A DNA stretch of 64,000 nt from Protopterus annectens (GCF_019279795.1 NC_056750.1:826363501-826427500); one strand, 5' to 3'; positions 1-10,775 are shown, numbered from the stretch's first letter. A program made the numbers and translations. Notes: generated by a model not told the origin, from the letters alone.

Positions 1-110
1 GGAATCAGGTGGGTTACAATCAGCAGGGCAGAACTCAAGGTTGGAATCAAGGGGGAAATTACTATCTGGGGAGAACCTGGAAGAATAAACAATCCAGAAA
101 ATGGAGTTGA
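1..110 (+). pseudogene. PLE1 ORF1, C-terminal end (partial)
   Basis: An open frame enters from the left edge and stops at TGA 108-110. It encodes a Gly/Asn/Gln/Tyr-rich tract (GYNQQGRTQGWNQGGNYY) followed by a basic end (KNKQSRKWS). It lies just before the ORF that carries the conserved PLE N-terminal domain, whose ATG at 101 overlaps it by 10 bases in another frame. PLE4 shows the same order, with a Lys/Gly-rich ORF1 end. I infer that it is the C-terminus of the PLE first protein, perhaps an RNA-binding tail. The start lies outside the window. Confidence 0.5.
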
Positions 111-1370
111 GTGGATTCCATGTGTTTTGGGGGAATAACATAGAGGACAATGAGTTAGTTGATGATTCCCTGTTGGTGTGTGATCTGGTGGAAAGAGATG
201 GGTTTACTGTACATAATTACTCCGAAGTAGAATTAATTAGTCAACACTTTAATCTCTTGAGGAAAGGAATATCTTTTGTTCCTAACACCCATTTAGATGT
301 TGCAGGGACTTTATTAAACCTGAAGTTATTAACTAGACAGTTAAATGTTAAACTATATTTTCAAGGCAGAAATGTAAATCAAGTTGAGAATGGACTTAGT
401 CGCAAAACTCTTTTTATTCCTCCATGGATTAGTGATGGATAAGAATCTAAGAATTATGACCCCCGACAAAGGTGGGGGGTGGTAATCATGTGACAAATAG
501 ATTATGTGGCCAGGATGGAACAAGTATTGATTGATGAATCAACTTATGAAAGGCTGTCGAGACATGAGGTTAATAGGGCCTATGCATGGATTGACATTGT
601 TTTAACTCAAGAGTTATTGCAAGGCAGGATTGGGGGGAAGGATATGGAATTTCTCACACTGCCGAAGCCGGTAATACCAAACATTTTTGGCATACCTAAA
701 ATCTACAACCAACCCCCCCCCTTTTAGACCTATTGTGGCAGCCAGGGGATCAAAGACAGAACCCCTGGCCGCATGGATAGACAATAAGGTTGGTGGGTTG
801 GTCAAGGAAGTTGAACATATTGTGAGGGATCTGTGGCACTGTTTACAAAGACTGTCCAGGTATAGGAATACTGGAGAGTTCAAGTTTAGTTTTTTAACAA
901 TTTGACGTTGTCAGTTTGTTTTTGGTTATTCCGCATGGCAGAGGTATAGGAATGTTTAGGAACAGTATTTTGTGTTTAACTAATCTGGACTTTGGAACAG
1001 TGGAAGTACTGGTCGAATTTATGGAACTGGTACTCAAAAACAACTTTCTTATGTTCGACTGTGAAATTTTTCATCAAGTGGCAGGGGTGGCGATGGGACA
1101 CAAGTGTGCTTCCATTTTTGCCAACTAAGTATTGTTGGATTAGGAGAAAGAATTCATTCTCAATTCTAGATACAATGACAAAATATTGTCCTATAACAGA
1201 TTTTTGGATGATATTCTTATACTCTGGAAAAAGGGTGAGGATGAGGCAGTGGAATTTGTGGAGTAGCTTAATGGGACAACTGATTTTTTTTTAAGTTTAC
1301 CAGTCAGTGGAGGCAGGAAGGTATTAATTATTTGGATATTAATTTATCTATGAGCAATGGAAAGTTTTTT
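101..1370 (+). pseudogene. PLE1 ORF2, reverse transcriptase part (broken)
   Basis: This is a Neptune/Poseidon-type Penelope-like reverse transcriptase, decayed by stops and frameshifts. In order: the PLE N-terminal block (LRKGISFVPNTHLDVAGTLL, about 262-320); the KPDKGGG-type block as TPDKGGG (about 459-480); a fingers block (IFGIPKI...PPPFRPIVAARGSKTEPLA, about 680-770); a palm block (VLKNNFLMFDCEIFHQVAGVA, about 1,030-1,095) with the AMG/A motif as AMGHKCASIFAN; a degraded catalytic line FLDDILILW (about 1,203-1,230); and GINYLDINL (about 1,318-1,350). Sequence between FIPP and the DKGG block is deleted relative to PLE4. The gene stops abruptly at the L2 insertion and resumes at 7,815, so it predates that insertion. 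Confidence 0.8.
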
Positions 1371-1825
1371 TTTACCCCATTCTGCTCCCTATCGCCCCAT
1401 TGTGGATGTGCAATAACCGTTTTTCAGAGGTTAGAAAGCCCTGGTGAAGGAACAATTAGGGGAGGACCCACAGTAATTGGTCATCTCCCAGTGCCCACCT
1501 ACCTAAGCAAGGACTCTGAACTCTGCTTTGTCTGGACTCCTAACAACCAATGAATGTTCAATAACTCACTCACGCTTTTCATCCTAACTCCTGCATCAGG
1601 GATACTTGCACATCCCAAGGGTCTCTAATAAGCCTCCCTCCCTTCAGTTTACCTACTGCCCTTCCCACCTGTAACAGCCATACGCTTGTAAAGCATAGAC
1701 TGGAACCCACTGCTAGCCCCTTCTGCAATTTCTAACTCCGGTCCCAACAGAAACGCTAGGCAGTGTTTCTTCATAGTGTGAGCTATTACCACTTGTTGTC
1801 AGCCCTGCACGTTACCAACCTGACT
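1371..1825 (+). other. spliced-form copy of the LINE 5' UTR
   Basis: Bases 1,371-1,427 match 1,969-2,024, and bases 1,428-1,825 match 3,468-3,864, collinearly and at roughly nine bases in ten by eye. Here the two blocks are joined directly (TTTTCAG then AGGTTAGAAA). Downstream they are separated by 1,443 bp that begins GT and ends AG. The segment therefore looks like reverse-transcribed spliced RNA. It forms the 5' extremity of the insertion into PLE1 and is followed at about 1,826 by an unspliced copy. Confidence 0.75.
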
Positions 1826-2024
1826 GATTGATTCCAGCTAGTAAAACTCCCGGGGTGTTTCTTAAAATAATCTCCTGCCTCCCGTGATTTCTGGCTTTTT
1901 GGCGGTCGGGGGAGCTCCCATGAGCCTTTGTGGCATTTAAAGTTCCCACTTGGCGCCACATGCAATTTTCTACCCCATCCTACTCCCTGTCGTCCATTGT
2001 GGATGTGCAATAACCATTTTTCAG
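1826..2024 (+). other. LINE 5' UTR exon 1 (unspliced copy)
   Basis: Presumed first exon of the LINE RNA. Only its last 56 bases (1,969-2,024) have a counterpart in the spliced-form copy. The 1,826-1,968 stretch is moderately GC-rich (CTCCCGGGG, GGCGGTCGGGGGAGCTCC) and would be the 5' end and possibly the internal promoter. It ends CAG directly before the donor GTAGCT. The exon start is uncertain because the other copy is truncated. Confidence 0.5.
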
Positions 2025-3467
2025 GTAGCTGATTGTTCTTTGTATAAATGTTTACTTGCTGCACTGCTTTAAATGGTGTCATTATAATTCGCTTACTGCA
2101 GGCAAACTAAGCTTGGTAACTGCCAGAACCGATATTACAAATACGTTGTTTCTGCCTGTTTGTAGCACAGCATGCGAGTGTAACTGTGCTAAAACCTGAT
2201 TATAGTATATTAGCTAAGTATACATCTGCTGTTTTGCGTTATATGGTGTTTGTGACGTCCATATACTTGCTGCCGATCTAGGTTAGCTAGCTGCCATTTC
2301 CCTACTTTACAAATACATTCTCTTGAACTAAATATCTGCAAACAGGCTTTGCTTTTAACATCCGGCCTGTATTGCAATATGGGAAGCTAGGGTACATAGG
2401 GATTGTGCGGCTGACTATAACAGTACCTGATAACACTGTTAAAGTGCGTCGCTAAGGCTTTTAAGGTGCATTCCTCTTCCTGCACTGCTTCATAGTCCTC
2501 AGCCAGTAAAACGAAAGCAAATCAATTGAAAAGAACAAATGTGCAAAGACTAAACTATTTGTGTAGTAATTTACTTACTCGCTGAGGGGCTTTTATTTGG
2601 AAAACATAACTCGTGTCTTCCTAACGCAATAGGAATGCCGTTTTCTAGTTGCCGTCTATACATATTATAAGATAGCAAATGGATTGTGCGGCTGAGTATA
2701 ACAGTACCTGATAACACTGTTAAAGTGCGCCGCTAAGGTTTCTAAGGTGCATTCCTCTTCCTGCACTGCTTCATAGTCCTCAGCCAGTAAATCTAAAGCA
2801 TATCAATTGAGAATATAAATTTGACTGTCGCTATAAAATAACTTGCATAAGGAAACACAATATTGTAGAAAGGTGATATTTACCGATGTTTTTCCTGTAC
2901 TGCATCTTAATTAACTACTGATTAATGAAAGATTCTCTAAGGTTTGGATATATCAAGTCCTATATGACTCCTAAGGACTGAAAAGGGTTCTTGTTAAAGG
3001 GAAGTTGTATTTCTCTGCTGTTATTTTGTACTGTAACTATTTTAATTACACTGTTAATGTACTGTTCTTAAAAGTACAAGGACAATATTTTGCTTTATGT
3101 CCAGTCCTGTAATTGCTGCTGTAGGTTCTAACCAGGAAATAGGCCCCTATTCCCTGCCTAATGCTCATACTTCATTTTTTATTATTGACTTGGTCAGTGA
3201 CAGTGATACCTATTTCTTTCCCTACCTTAGCTTCTATTCCCTCTTTCATACAACCTACACCAGTCTCTCACTGAACTCTCTCACCTAAGCTCCCTTCTAT
3301 ATATCTTCCAGTTCTTGTCCCAATCTACCACAAGAAGCCCTACAATTCCATCCTATCAACTATTTTTATTTCTTGCATGCTGCCAAATCTAGCTTTTCCT
3401 TCAGCTGCTAATCTATGTTCACTTTTCCCTGACCCATACTCATTTTTTCCTGTTTTTTTTTTTGCAG
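2025..3467 (+). other. intron-like segment in LINE 5' UTR (GT...AG)
   Basis: This 1,443-bp block begins GTAGCT after CAG and ends in a long pyrimidine tract (TTTTTTCCTG, then eleven T) followed by GCAG, then AGGTT. It is precisely absent from the collinear copy at 1,371-1,825. Donor, polypyrimidine tract and acceptor fit a major-class spliceosomal intron. It contains a 131-bp direct repeat (2,400-2,530 and 2,681-2,811). The alternative, an unrelated insertion with a 3-bp CAG duplication at that exact site, is possible but less economical. Confidence 0.65.
2400..2811 (+). repeat. direct repeat pair, 131 bp, period 281
   Basis: Units 2,400-2,530 and 2,681-2,811 both run from GGATTGTGCGGCTGA through TACCTGATAACACTGTTAAAG and CTTCATAGTCCTCAGCC to ATCAATTGA, with few differences. 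They lie inside the intron-like part of the LINE 5' UTR. Duplicated blocks there could be repeated promoter monomers, as in some other LINEs, or a simple tandem duplication. Confidence 0.85.
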
Positions 3468-4333
3468 AGGTTAGAAACCCTGGTGAATGAACAACCAGCT
3501 GAGGTCCCACAGTAATTGGTCATCTCCCAGTGTCCACCTATCTAAGCAAGGACTTTGAAGTCTGCTTTGTCTGGACTCCTAACAACCAATGTATGTTCAA
3601 TAACTCACTCATGCTTTCCATCCTAACTCCTGCATCATGGATACTTGCACATCCCAAAGGTCTCTAATAAGACTCCCTTCCTTCACATTTTCTACTGCCT
3701 TTCCCACCTGTAATTGTCATACTCTTGTAAAGCTTAGACTGGAACCCACTGCTAGCCCCTTTTGCAATTTCTAACTCAAGTCCCAACAGAAATGCTAGGC
3801 AGCTATTCTTCATAGTGTGAGCTGTTACCACTTGCTGTCAGACCTGCAAGTTACTAACCTGACTCCCAATTCCCACCTGCAGCACTCCTACCTTTGTTTC
3901 TCCCTTTGTCCACCCATCTAACCTAATCAACCAGTAGAAGCTCTTCCCTAATTACTCCACCTACTTACATCCATCCCACTCAAACACATCACTCTGTCTC
4001 CCTCTCTAGCAATTATAGTCCCCTCCCCTTTCTTACCTTTCTAAGAAATCCTTACCTCTTTCTAAACACTCTCTTCAGTACAGCCTTCTCCCTTCTCCAA
4101 ATCCATACCTATCATTCTTCCTTCACACCCCTATTCTTTTTTTAATTCTCTGCCCCCTCCAGGCCCCCTGCTTCCTCCTTGTGCTCCTAATTCCCTTATG
4201 CTTTGCCAGCTCATACTCTTCCAATGCCTGTCCAATATTACCTACTAAAATAATCGCCACACAAACCTACCTTCGCTCTCTACCTTACTCCCATTTCCAC
4301 GCTATCTCCTCTTAGCTCTTTCAGCCCAACTCT
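3468..4333 (+). other. LINE 5' UTR exon 2 / leader, pyrimidine-rich
   Basis: It begins AGGTTAGAAACCCTGG, matching 1,428 onward up to 3,864. The rest is C/T-rich (TCCCTTTGTCCACCCATC, CTTCCTCCTTGTGC) with no convincing ORF, then runs into the endonuclease frame. I regard it as the LINE leader. A divergent ORF1 erased by mutation cannot be excluded. Confidence 0.5.
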
Positions 4334-5347
4334 TTGTACCTATTCCACCCTAAAATCATCTCCACCACAGCTAAGATAATAACACCTAAACCAATCTTAG
4401 ACCCAAGTAAACCCTTTCTCTGCAAACTCAAATGGCTAAAAGTTAATTCATTTAACAACCTAGTCTTAGCTGGAGATATTCATCCCAGTCCTGGTTCCAA
4501 TTCTACTATTCCCCCCACAACTCCATAAAAATCTTTACTATCAATGCTCAGAGCCTCGACAACGAAGTCCACTAATTTCAAGCTTGGCTAAGCCATAACC
4601 AACCAGACATTTTAGCCATCTCTGAAACTTGGCTCAAACCCTACATCTCTGACTCTGAGATCCTTCCCCCAGGATTCCATATTCTTAGAAATGACAGATT
4701 AAACAAAAAGGGGGCGGCACTGCCTTAGTCTACTGTAACCTTCTCACCTTAATGTGGTGTTTTTCGGCTTTTCCCGGTTACTCCTCCAAATTCCAATTCC
4801 CCAATTTAAAAACACTGAACTTGCATCTGGACTACTAAAAATTAATAAACACAAAAATATCTGCATCATTGCCTTGTATATCTCACCCTGTAACAATATC
4901 TCTACCCTCGAAGATATCCTCCTATGGGCATCAACTGAAATTAACTATGAAACTTGCATCCTAGGGGGTGTAAATATTGACTGGAATAAAGTCAATAGTC
5001 CCTCTCCCTCCCTATTCATTAACCTCTATAACATTACTCAAATAATCCACTCCATCACCCGGCCTAACAAAACAAATCCCCCTGGATCCACTATTGACTG
5101 AATCATGGTCTCTGACCCAAATAAAATAACTAACTCTGTGACTATTCCTGACTCCATTAGCAACCACCTCCCAGCTTTCATTCATCGCTCAACTAGCTCT
5201 ACCCCACACCAACACCAATACATTCTCACTCGCAGCCTCAATAGCTTCAACCCTACAACTTTCTCAAACATTTTCAAACAAATGAACTGGCAAATTCTAA
5301 ACACCCTTCTGCTTGACAATGCTATAGACTACTTCTTGTCTTCCTAG
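4334..5347 (+). pseudogene. L2-like LINE endonuclease domain (broken)
   Basis: Apurinic/apyrimidinic-type endonuclease that would nick target DNA for target-primed reverse transcription. Readable blocks are LVLAGDIHPSPG (about 4,460-4,495); INAQSLDNEV; PDILAISETWLKP with the catalytic E (about 4,599-4,640); ICIIALYISP (about 4,861-4,890); ILGGVNIDWN, the G(D)FNIDW block with D replaced by V (about 4,957-4,985); STID (about 5,087) and ISNHLPAF, the SDH block with D changed to N (about 5,155-5,180). Frame changes lie near 4,530 and 4,700-4,750, with a TGA at 5,099-5,101. Two catalytic positions are altered, so this copy is dead. Confidence 0.75.
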
Positions 5348-5379
5348 ACACTCTAAACCCTATAGCCCCACTACAAAAC

Positions 5380-7301
5380 AAAAGGATAAAAACTAACACA
5401 GCTCCTTGGTTATCCAAAGACACAACAAATTATGCACCAAAGGGACAAATTATGGAAGCTTTACCAAAACAGTAAACTGCCAAATACCTTGCTCTAATAT
5501 ACTCAGCTCCATAACCTTGCAAAACATCTAATCACTAAGGACAAAAAAATCCTATTATATCAAGCTGCAGTCCGATAACAATAAAAAAACCCGAGCCATT
5601 CTGGAAATCAATAAACTCACTTCTCAATCCAGGCTCTAAGAATAGCCCCTGTCCTGACTCAAGTAAATCCGGATTATGAACTAGGATCTGAATTTAACTC
5701 ATTTTTCATAGAAACTATTTCCAACTTAACCAAGACTTTCCCCAACAAAAACCCTCCAGCCCCTCACTGTTCTAACTCCTCTAATAACCCTCCCCTTATG
5801 TTCAAGCTCAAACCAGTTTCCACCAGCCTGATAAAAAAACTTCTGTCTAAACTTAAACCTTGCTCTAATGCACCTGACAATATTCCCTCATCCTTCCTAA
5901 TGTGCTTTTGATGGTATAGCCCTCCCAATCAGCATCATCATTAACAGATCTATAAAGGAATCTTATGTCCCCAAAATCTGGCGCTCAGCTTATATTCTTC
6001 CTCTTCACAAAAGAGGCAAAAACACCAGCATCTCAAACTTCGGCCCTATTGCTCTGCTCTCACCTAGCTCCAAAATCCTAGAAAAGTGTATCCACCTCCA
6101 ACTTGTGCCTTTCCTGACCCAAAACCATCTTCTTACACCTACCCAACATGGCTTCTGCCCAGGCCATAGCACCATAACTGCTCTACTCTCTTTCCTAGAA
6201 ACTGTCAATCAAGCCCTAGACTCAGGACACTTGGTTTCTACTGTTTTGCTTGAAAGCATTTGATACCGTTTCCCACAAACACCTTGTCTTTCATCTCTCA
6301 AATCTTCATCTCTCTCCAAACACTTTATCCTTATTCTCCAGCTACCTACCTGACAGATCACAGGCAGTCAAATGGAAGAACACCACCTCTTCCTTCCTAC
6401 CTACACCAAATGGCGTATCCCAGGGATCCATCCTTGGGCCTATGCTTTTTAACATCTTCATCAATAACTTTCACACTGCTATTCCTGATGCTCTGCCCCA
6501 AACCCCTCTGAATTACTGACCATAACCCGAATTGCATTCTCAGCTACCAAAAATTGGATGCGCCAAAATCATCTCTCACTCAGTGCAAATAAATCAAAAA
6601 TTCTTCTATTCCCTCCCTCAAAGATATACTCCTATGACAAAAATGCTTTCAAAGTCCCCAGTGAATCCAACTCCCCTATAGAAGTAGTTCCCTCCGCTAA
6701 ACTACTTGACATTACATTTGACGAATACCTCAAGTTTGATATCCAAATCCAACAAAATATTAAGAAAATCCACCAAAAACTAGAAATGCTATACAGAAAC
6801 AATCGCTTTATCTCCTACTCTACTAGGCATACTCTGACCACTACTTATATTCTCCTTTCTTTATTATACGGAGCCCCTCTCCTAACCAACCTGTCCTCCT
6901 CTCTTACCACCAAACTAGAAAACTGCTACAATAAAATCTCCAAATTTGCCACCAAATCCAAAAATTCCACCCACCATTGTCGTACCCTACAATCTCTGAA
7001 TAGGCTAGAACTTCCAAACTACCTAGATTACCTCCAACTCACCACAGCACACAGACTTGTATTTCACCCTACAAAATGTCCACCTCTAACAAATATCCTT
7101 CCCTCTTACACCCCTAACAGAACTCTCAGATCTGAACATCACAACTTAATTGCTCTCCCCAAGCCCAAACGTCTTGCTGGCCAACTTCTACTTTCCTTCT
7201 CATTAGGCAAGAAATGGAATTGCCTCCCTTCCACTCTAAGAACTATACCTAACTCAGAAAACTTCAAAACCCAGCTTTTCAAACACTTGTCTACTAAATA
7301 G
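5380..7301 (+). pseudogene. L2-like LINE reverse transcriptase (broken)
   Basis: Continuation of the LINE polyprotein. The linker is at about 5,380-5,860, with APDNIP (about 5,868-5,885) at the RT entrance. RT blocks follow: PLHKRGKNTSISNFGPIALL with its usual Lys and Arg-Pro positions drifting (about 6,000-6,055); KAFDTVSHKHL (about 6,253-6,285); VSQGSILGPMLFNIFINNF (about 6,415-6,472). The thumb and C-terminus form one 247-codon frame at 6,558-7,301 ending RTIPNSENFKTQLFKHL. The A(D)D catalytic box expected between 6,475 and 6,560 cannot be found and seems deleted. Confidence 0.8.
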
Positions 7302-7814
7302 AAATGTCCCCGCCCCCACCCTACATAAATCTATCAAAGCTTATACCTCCAAGACATTTCTCCTAGGTTCCTTGGCTCTCTAAATCTCCCTAAGCTATGT
7401 TTCTTCGAGTGTATCTAAACTCTCTGCAACCCCTATAGCTACTTAACTGTGAAAATCACTCTACTGTGTAAATATTGTAAATAGCATCTTACTTTTAATG
7501 TGTATGTAAAGTGTTTCCACACACACCTCAAAAGTGTGTATGTGAAGTGTCTCTGCACCTATTACATAAGAGTGTTTGCACAACTGAATCTGTATAACCC
7601 TCAAGATAAACTGCAACAACCTTTGTTGACTATGCGTGACACTGAATGTACACATCTGTAAACTGTTCTGTATAATGTATCATTTTACTTTTGTATCTTT
7701 TAAATCTGTACTGTATTGTGCATCTTGGAGCTTTTCTCTCCCCGGGCCACCACTGAAAACGGGTCATTTGGGCCCAGTGGACTTCTCCAGTAATCAAACT
7801 GGAAATAAATAAAG
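7302..7814 (+). other. L2-like LINE 3' UTR and tail
   Basis: Non-coding end of the LINE. Positions 7,730-7,813 hold the conserved tail: GGAGCTTTTCTCTCCCCGGG, CCACTGAAAACGGG, CCCAGTGGACTTCTCCAGTAA and a short AATAAATAAA terminus. Two other copies in the window (about 35,560-35,660 and 38,220-38,310) align to it, defining the family 3' end. PLE1 coding sequence resumes directly after it. Confidence 0.75.
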
Positions 7815-8770
7815 TGCAATTTACAGGAAAGCCTCCTATTCTAATACCCTGTTACATTTTGATAGTAACCATCCCCAGTTTCAAAAACGTAGTGTGGTCA
7901 AGGGTCAGATGTTCAGGGTATTGAGGCTTACCAGTGCTGATGAGATGTATAATAATGAAATTTATAAACTGATTGGGTTATTTTTAGATAGAGGCTATCT
8001 ACAAAAATTGTTGATTAACATCAAGAAGGAAGTTTTGAACAAGAGGAAAACAAGCCTTGCCCCAATATTAACTTTGGAACAAGATTTGCAGACTAATATT
8101 AGGGAGTGTGGCAAAACCAATGCTATGGTTTTGAAATATAGTAAATGCACTTCCAATATTGTCAAAATTATGAACAAGAGCTGGGAATTATGTTTTGAAC
8201 CTGGAATCACGTCCCTGTTAGGTGCAAAACCCCAAATAGTTTATAGTAGGGGGAGGAATATAAAAATATCTTGGAGGGACAAAGCAGTAAAGGTACCTAC
8301 AAATCCAGCATGAGTAAATGTGGATTTTGCAAATATTGTAGGTACATAAATAATGGACCATATGTCATTATTAGTAGCTATGATTCTTCCATTCGGTTTC
8401 TGGGGAGATGCAACTGTAGCCCCAGCAAGGTAGTGTATGTGGCAACGTGCCTTTCCTGTCCCAGGTTTTATATTGGCAAAACTTCCCGGCGATTAAGGGA
8501 CAGAATCGGTGAGCATTTGAGGGCAATAAAGAACAAAGATAACATATAATGCCCTCTATATGCATTCTAAGAAATGTATGAACTTAACAAGTTTGTATTT
8601 TTTATTGTCGATAGGGTTTTGGATAATGAGCGGAGAGGGGATTTTAATTCAGTATTGGAAGCAAAGGAATCCCAGTGGCAACTGTGGGTGAATGCCACGA
8701 TTGCCCCGGGTTTGAATGATTTTATTTCTATAAAACCTTTTTTAAAAATTAGACATAACCATGTCTCATA
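7815..8770 (+). pseudogene. PLE1 ORF2, thumb and GIY-YIG endonuclease (broken)
   Basis: Resumption of PLE1 after the LINE: IYRKASYSNTLLHFDSNHP, then KRSVVKGQMFRVLRLTS (about 7,890-7,945), the RT C-terminal block shared with PLE3b and PLE4. The C-terminal part holds a Cys cluster (CGFCKYCRYI, about 8,313-8,345) and a GIY-YIG endonuclease: VVYVATCLSC, FYIGKTSRRLRDRIGEHLRA (about 8,428-8,525). The conserved end QWQLWVNATIAPGLNDFISI follows at about 8,671-8,735. Frame changes at about 8,300 and 8,550 break the frame. Together with 101-1,370 it makes one PLE. Confidence 0.85.
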
Positions 8771-9094
8771 AAAATGAGGGTCTGGGCATGAATTTAAAAT
8801 ATAATAAAATGTGGTATGTTTTGTAGTGATTGTCAGTGACGAATGTTTGTTCTGGGTCTTTAAATATTTTCAAATGTTTTCAAATGTTTTTAATGATATG
8901 TGAAAGTAAGCATTTGATTCGCTGAGGGTTTGTTTGTTGCAAGTATTTAAGAATGGTAGTTGCATTTATTGGAACAACTCTGAAGAAGCCTGTGTTATTC
9001 ATTATCTGGTGAAAGTGCTTAGTTCTGTGTTTGGAGCGATAAACTGTCTGTATACCAGTTTTGGTATTTTTTCTTTTTATTTCATGTTTTATTA
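8771..9094 (+). other. PLE1 3' UTR with hammerhead-like motif
   Basis: AT-rich non-coding end of PLE1. It contains a hammerhead-like core at 8,980-9,014 and ends before the 5'-truncated coding sequence of PLE2 (about 9,103 onward). The two elements are therefore head-to-tail with no foreign DNA between them. Confidence 0.6.
8980..9020 (+). ncRNA. hammerhead-ribozyme-like core, PLE1 3' end
   Basis: CTGAAGA (8,980-8,986), one extra A, a short stem strand GCC (8,988-8,990), loop, GGT (9,008-9,010), then GAAA (9,011-9,014) and GTGCTTA. The order C-U-G-A-N-G-A / stem II / G-A-A-A matches the hammerhead core. Hammerheads are known from Penelope-like elements. I cannot draw a complete stem III plus cleavage site here, so activity is doubtful. 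Confidence 0.4.
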
Positions 9095-9102
9095 GAACTG
9101 TT

Positions 9103-10775
9103 ATGCTCAAACTTATGTATGGCAATAATGAAGCTAGTGTATGCAATACGACGTTTAGTAAACCAAGTACTTTTATTCCTCTGAAACATCCGGTTTTAAT
9201 GGTATATGAGAGACTATGTACTGATGAACTTTATAAAACCTTTGCTAATTTGGGGAATGCTACACAATGAACTTGCAGGAATTTTACTAATTTGAATAGA
9301 GCAGAATATGAGGCATTGGTTGGTTTACAGGTAGTTGACACCATTGTGATACACCTTCAGACAAAGGGGGCTCTATATTAATTATGGACAGTGACCATTA
9401 CTTTTCTAATATGAAGCAGATGTTGAATGATGCTAATGTGTATATGAATATTGATTATAATGATGTATGTAGTATGGTTAACAGAGTACATAACATGCTG
9501 AATGAATGTCTTGTGTTTCGAACTATTGAGTACACCACATATGAATACTTTAAGATTGATGACCCATTAATACCAGTCATACAAGGGTTACTGAAAATAC
9601 ACAAGGATCCAGAAAACACCCGAAAGAGACCTATTGTCTCCGGGTGCAACTGGTGCACAGAGTTGATTTTCATATTCTTAGAGAAACATTTTAGACCATT
9701 ACCGGATTAAACACTTTTAAGGGATTCAAAACAATTTCTGGAGGACTTGTATATGTTTTTGAGAGATAAATCAGAAATAAGATACTTAGTTTTTGTCACT
9801 TTGGATCTACAACCCCTGTTCACTAACATACCTAGTGAGAGAGGGGTGCTATTATTGCAAAAGTATTTGATAAGACACAGTGAATTTGACCATAAATTCA
9901 TTGATCTACGTCTATCGATGGAGGTAGTATTGGAGAATAATATATTTATTTTTCAACATAAGATCTATCTACAGAAAGATGGCATAGCTGCGGGCACTTC
10001 TTGTTCCAATAGCTATGCAATATAGTCATGGCAGCATGGGTGGACGAAGCTGTAATGAAGGGTCCATTTAGTAAATTTATAGGTTTCTATCAACGTTTTG
10101 TTGATTTGTTTATGGTGTGGGAAGGAATTTCCGATGGACTGAGGTCAGTCCATGAGTATGTTAATAACACCACTAAGTATTTGAAATTCACTGAATTTCT
10201 CTTCTGAGGAAATTGATTTTTTAGACATAAAAGTGATGAAGCATATAGGAGGCAATGTTAGCACAATGGTGCATTGAAAAATTATAGTAGGAATACTTTG
10301 TTACACAGGAGTATGCATCCTTCTCATATTTGTTGTGAAGGGACAAGAGATGATGATCTCCAGATTGAGTGTGGATGAGGAAGAATTTAGGCATGAATTA
10401 ATGGAACTAGAGACCAGGTTTATTAGCAGAGGTTACAACACAAAAAGGGTCAATAATATTCTAACACAGGTACAGAAAAAGAGACATACTGAGGCTAAAC
10501 CCTACTTTTTCTGTAAAGAAAGTAGAGATAAATGTGAGAATATGGTCATGAAGACTACAGGAACAATAAGGATGCTAGTCCTTTACTCTGGTAATGCAAG
10601 ACAAGTTTTAATTGTCTATAGGAGGTTCTGGCCTAGTCTTACACTGATGAAGAGATTAGAGGGATTGTGGGTCCCAACCGTAGTTTCATATTTAAGAATA
10701 TGAAATCTTTAAAACGGTTATTACACTACCCTAGGAAAGAAGGAGTTAGTATAGATACAGAAAATGCATTGGTGA
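9103..10775 (+). pseudogene. PLE2 ORF2, reverse transcriptase (broken)
   Basis: Decayed PLE reverse transcriptase. Blocks in order: FIPLKHPVLMVYERLCTDELY (about 9,171-9,235); the DKGG block as TPSDKGGSILIM (about 9,353-9,385); VIQGLLKIHKDP...KRPIVSGCN (about 9,578-9,650); FVTLDLQPLFTNIPSERG (about 9,791-9,845), the D-x-x-x-L-F-T-N-I-P motif with its catalytic Asp; GIAAGTSCSNSYA (about 9,981-10,020); FYQRFVDLFMVWEG (about 10,083-10,127), where FVDL stands in the catalytic F/Y-x-DD position so one Asp is lost; NYSRNTLLH (about 10,280). At least four frame changes separate these blocks. Confidence 0.8.

Larger units (their letters stand above)
1371..7814 (+). mobile_element. L2-like non-LTR retrotransposon (LINE) inserted in PLE1
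   Basis: A 6.4-kb LINE divides the PLE1 reverse transcriptase between its GINYLDI block and its IYRKASYSN block, so both borders are set by the interrupted frame. Its parts are a compound 5' UTR (1,371-4,330), an apurinic-type endonuclease (from about 4,334), a reverse transcriptase (to 7,301) and a 3' UTR ending in the family tail (GGAGCTTTTCTC...CACTGAAAA...GGTAA/AATAAATAAA). The AGDIHPSPG motif ahead of the endonuclease is typical of L2/CR1-group LINEs. Coding parts carry many stops. The same tail occurs at 35.6, 38.2, 51.5 and probably 60.8 and 18.4 kb. No clear target duplication is visible; the left junction sits in a T run. Confidence 0.85.

Noticed and set aside
3097-3288. LINE ORF1
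   Set aside because: Inside the intron-like, pyrimidine-rich part of the 5' UTR; too short and without zinc-finger, RRM or coiled-coil features.
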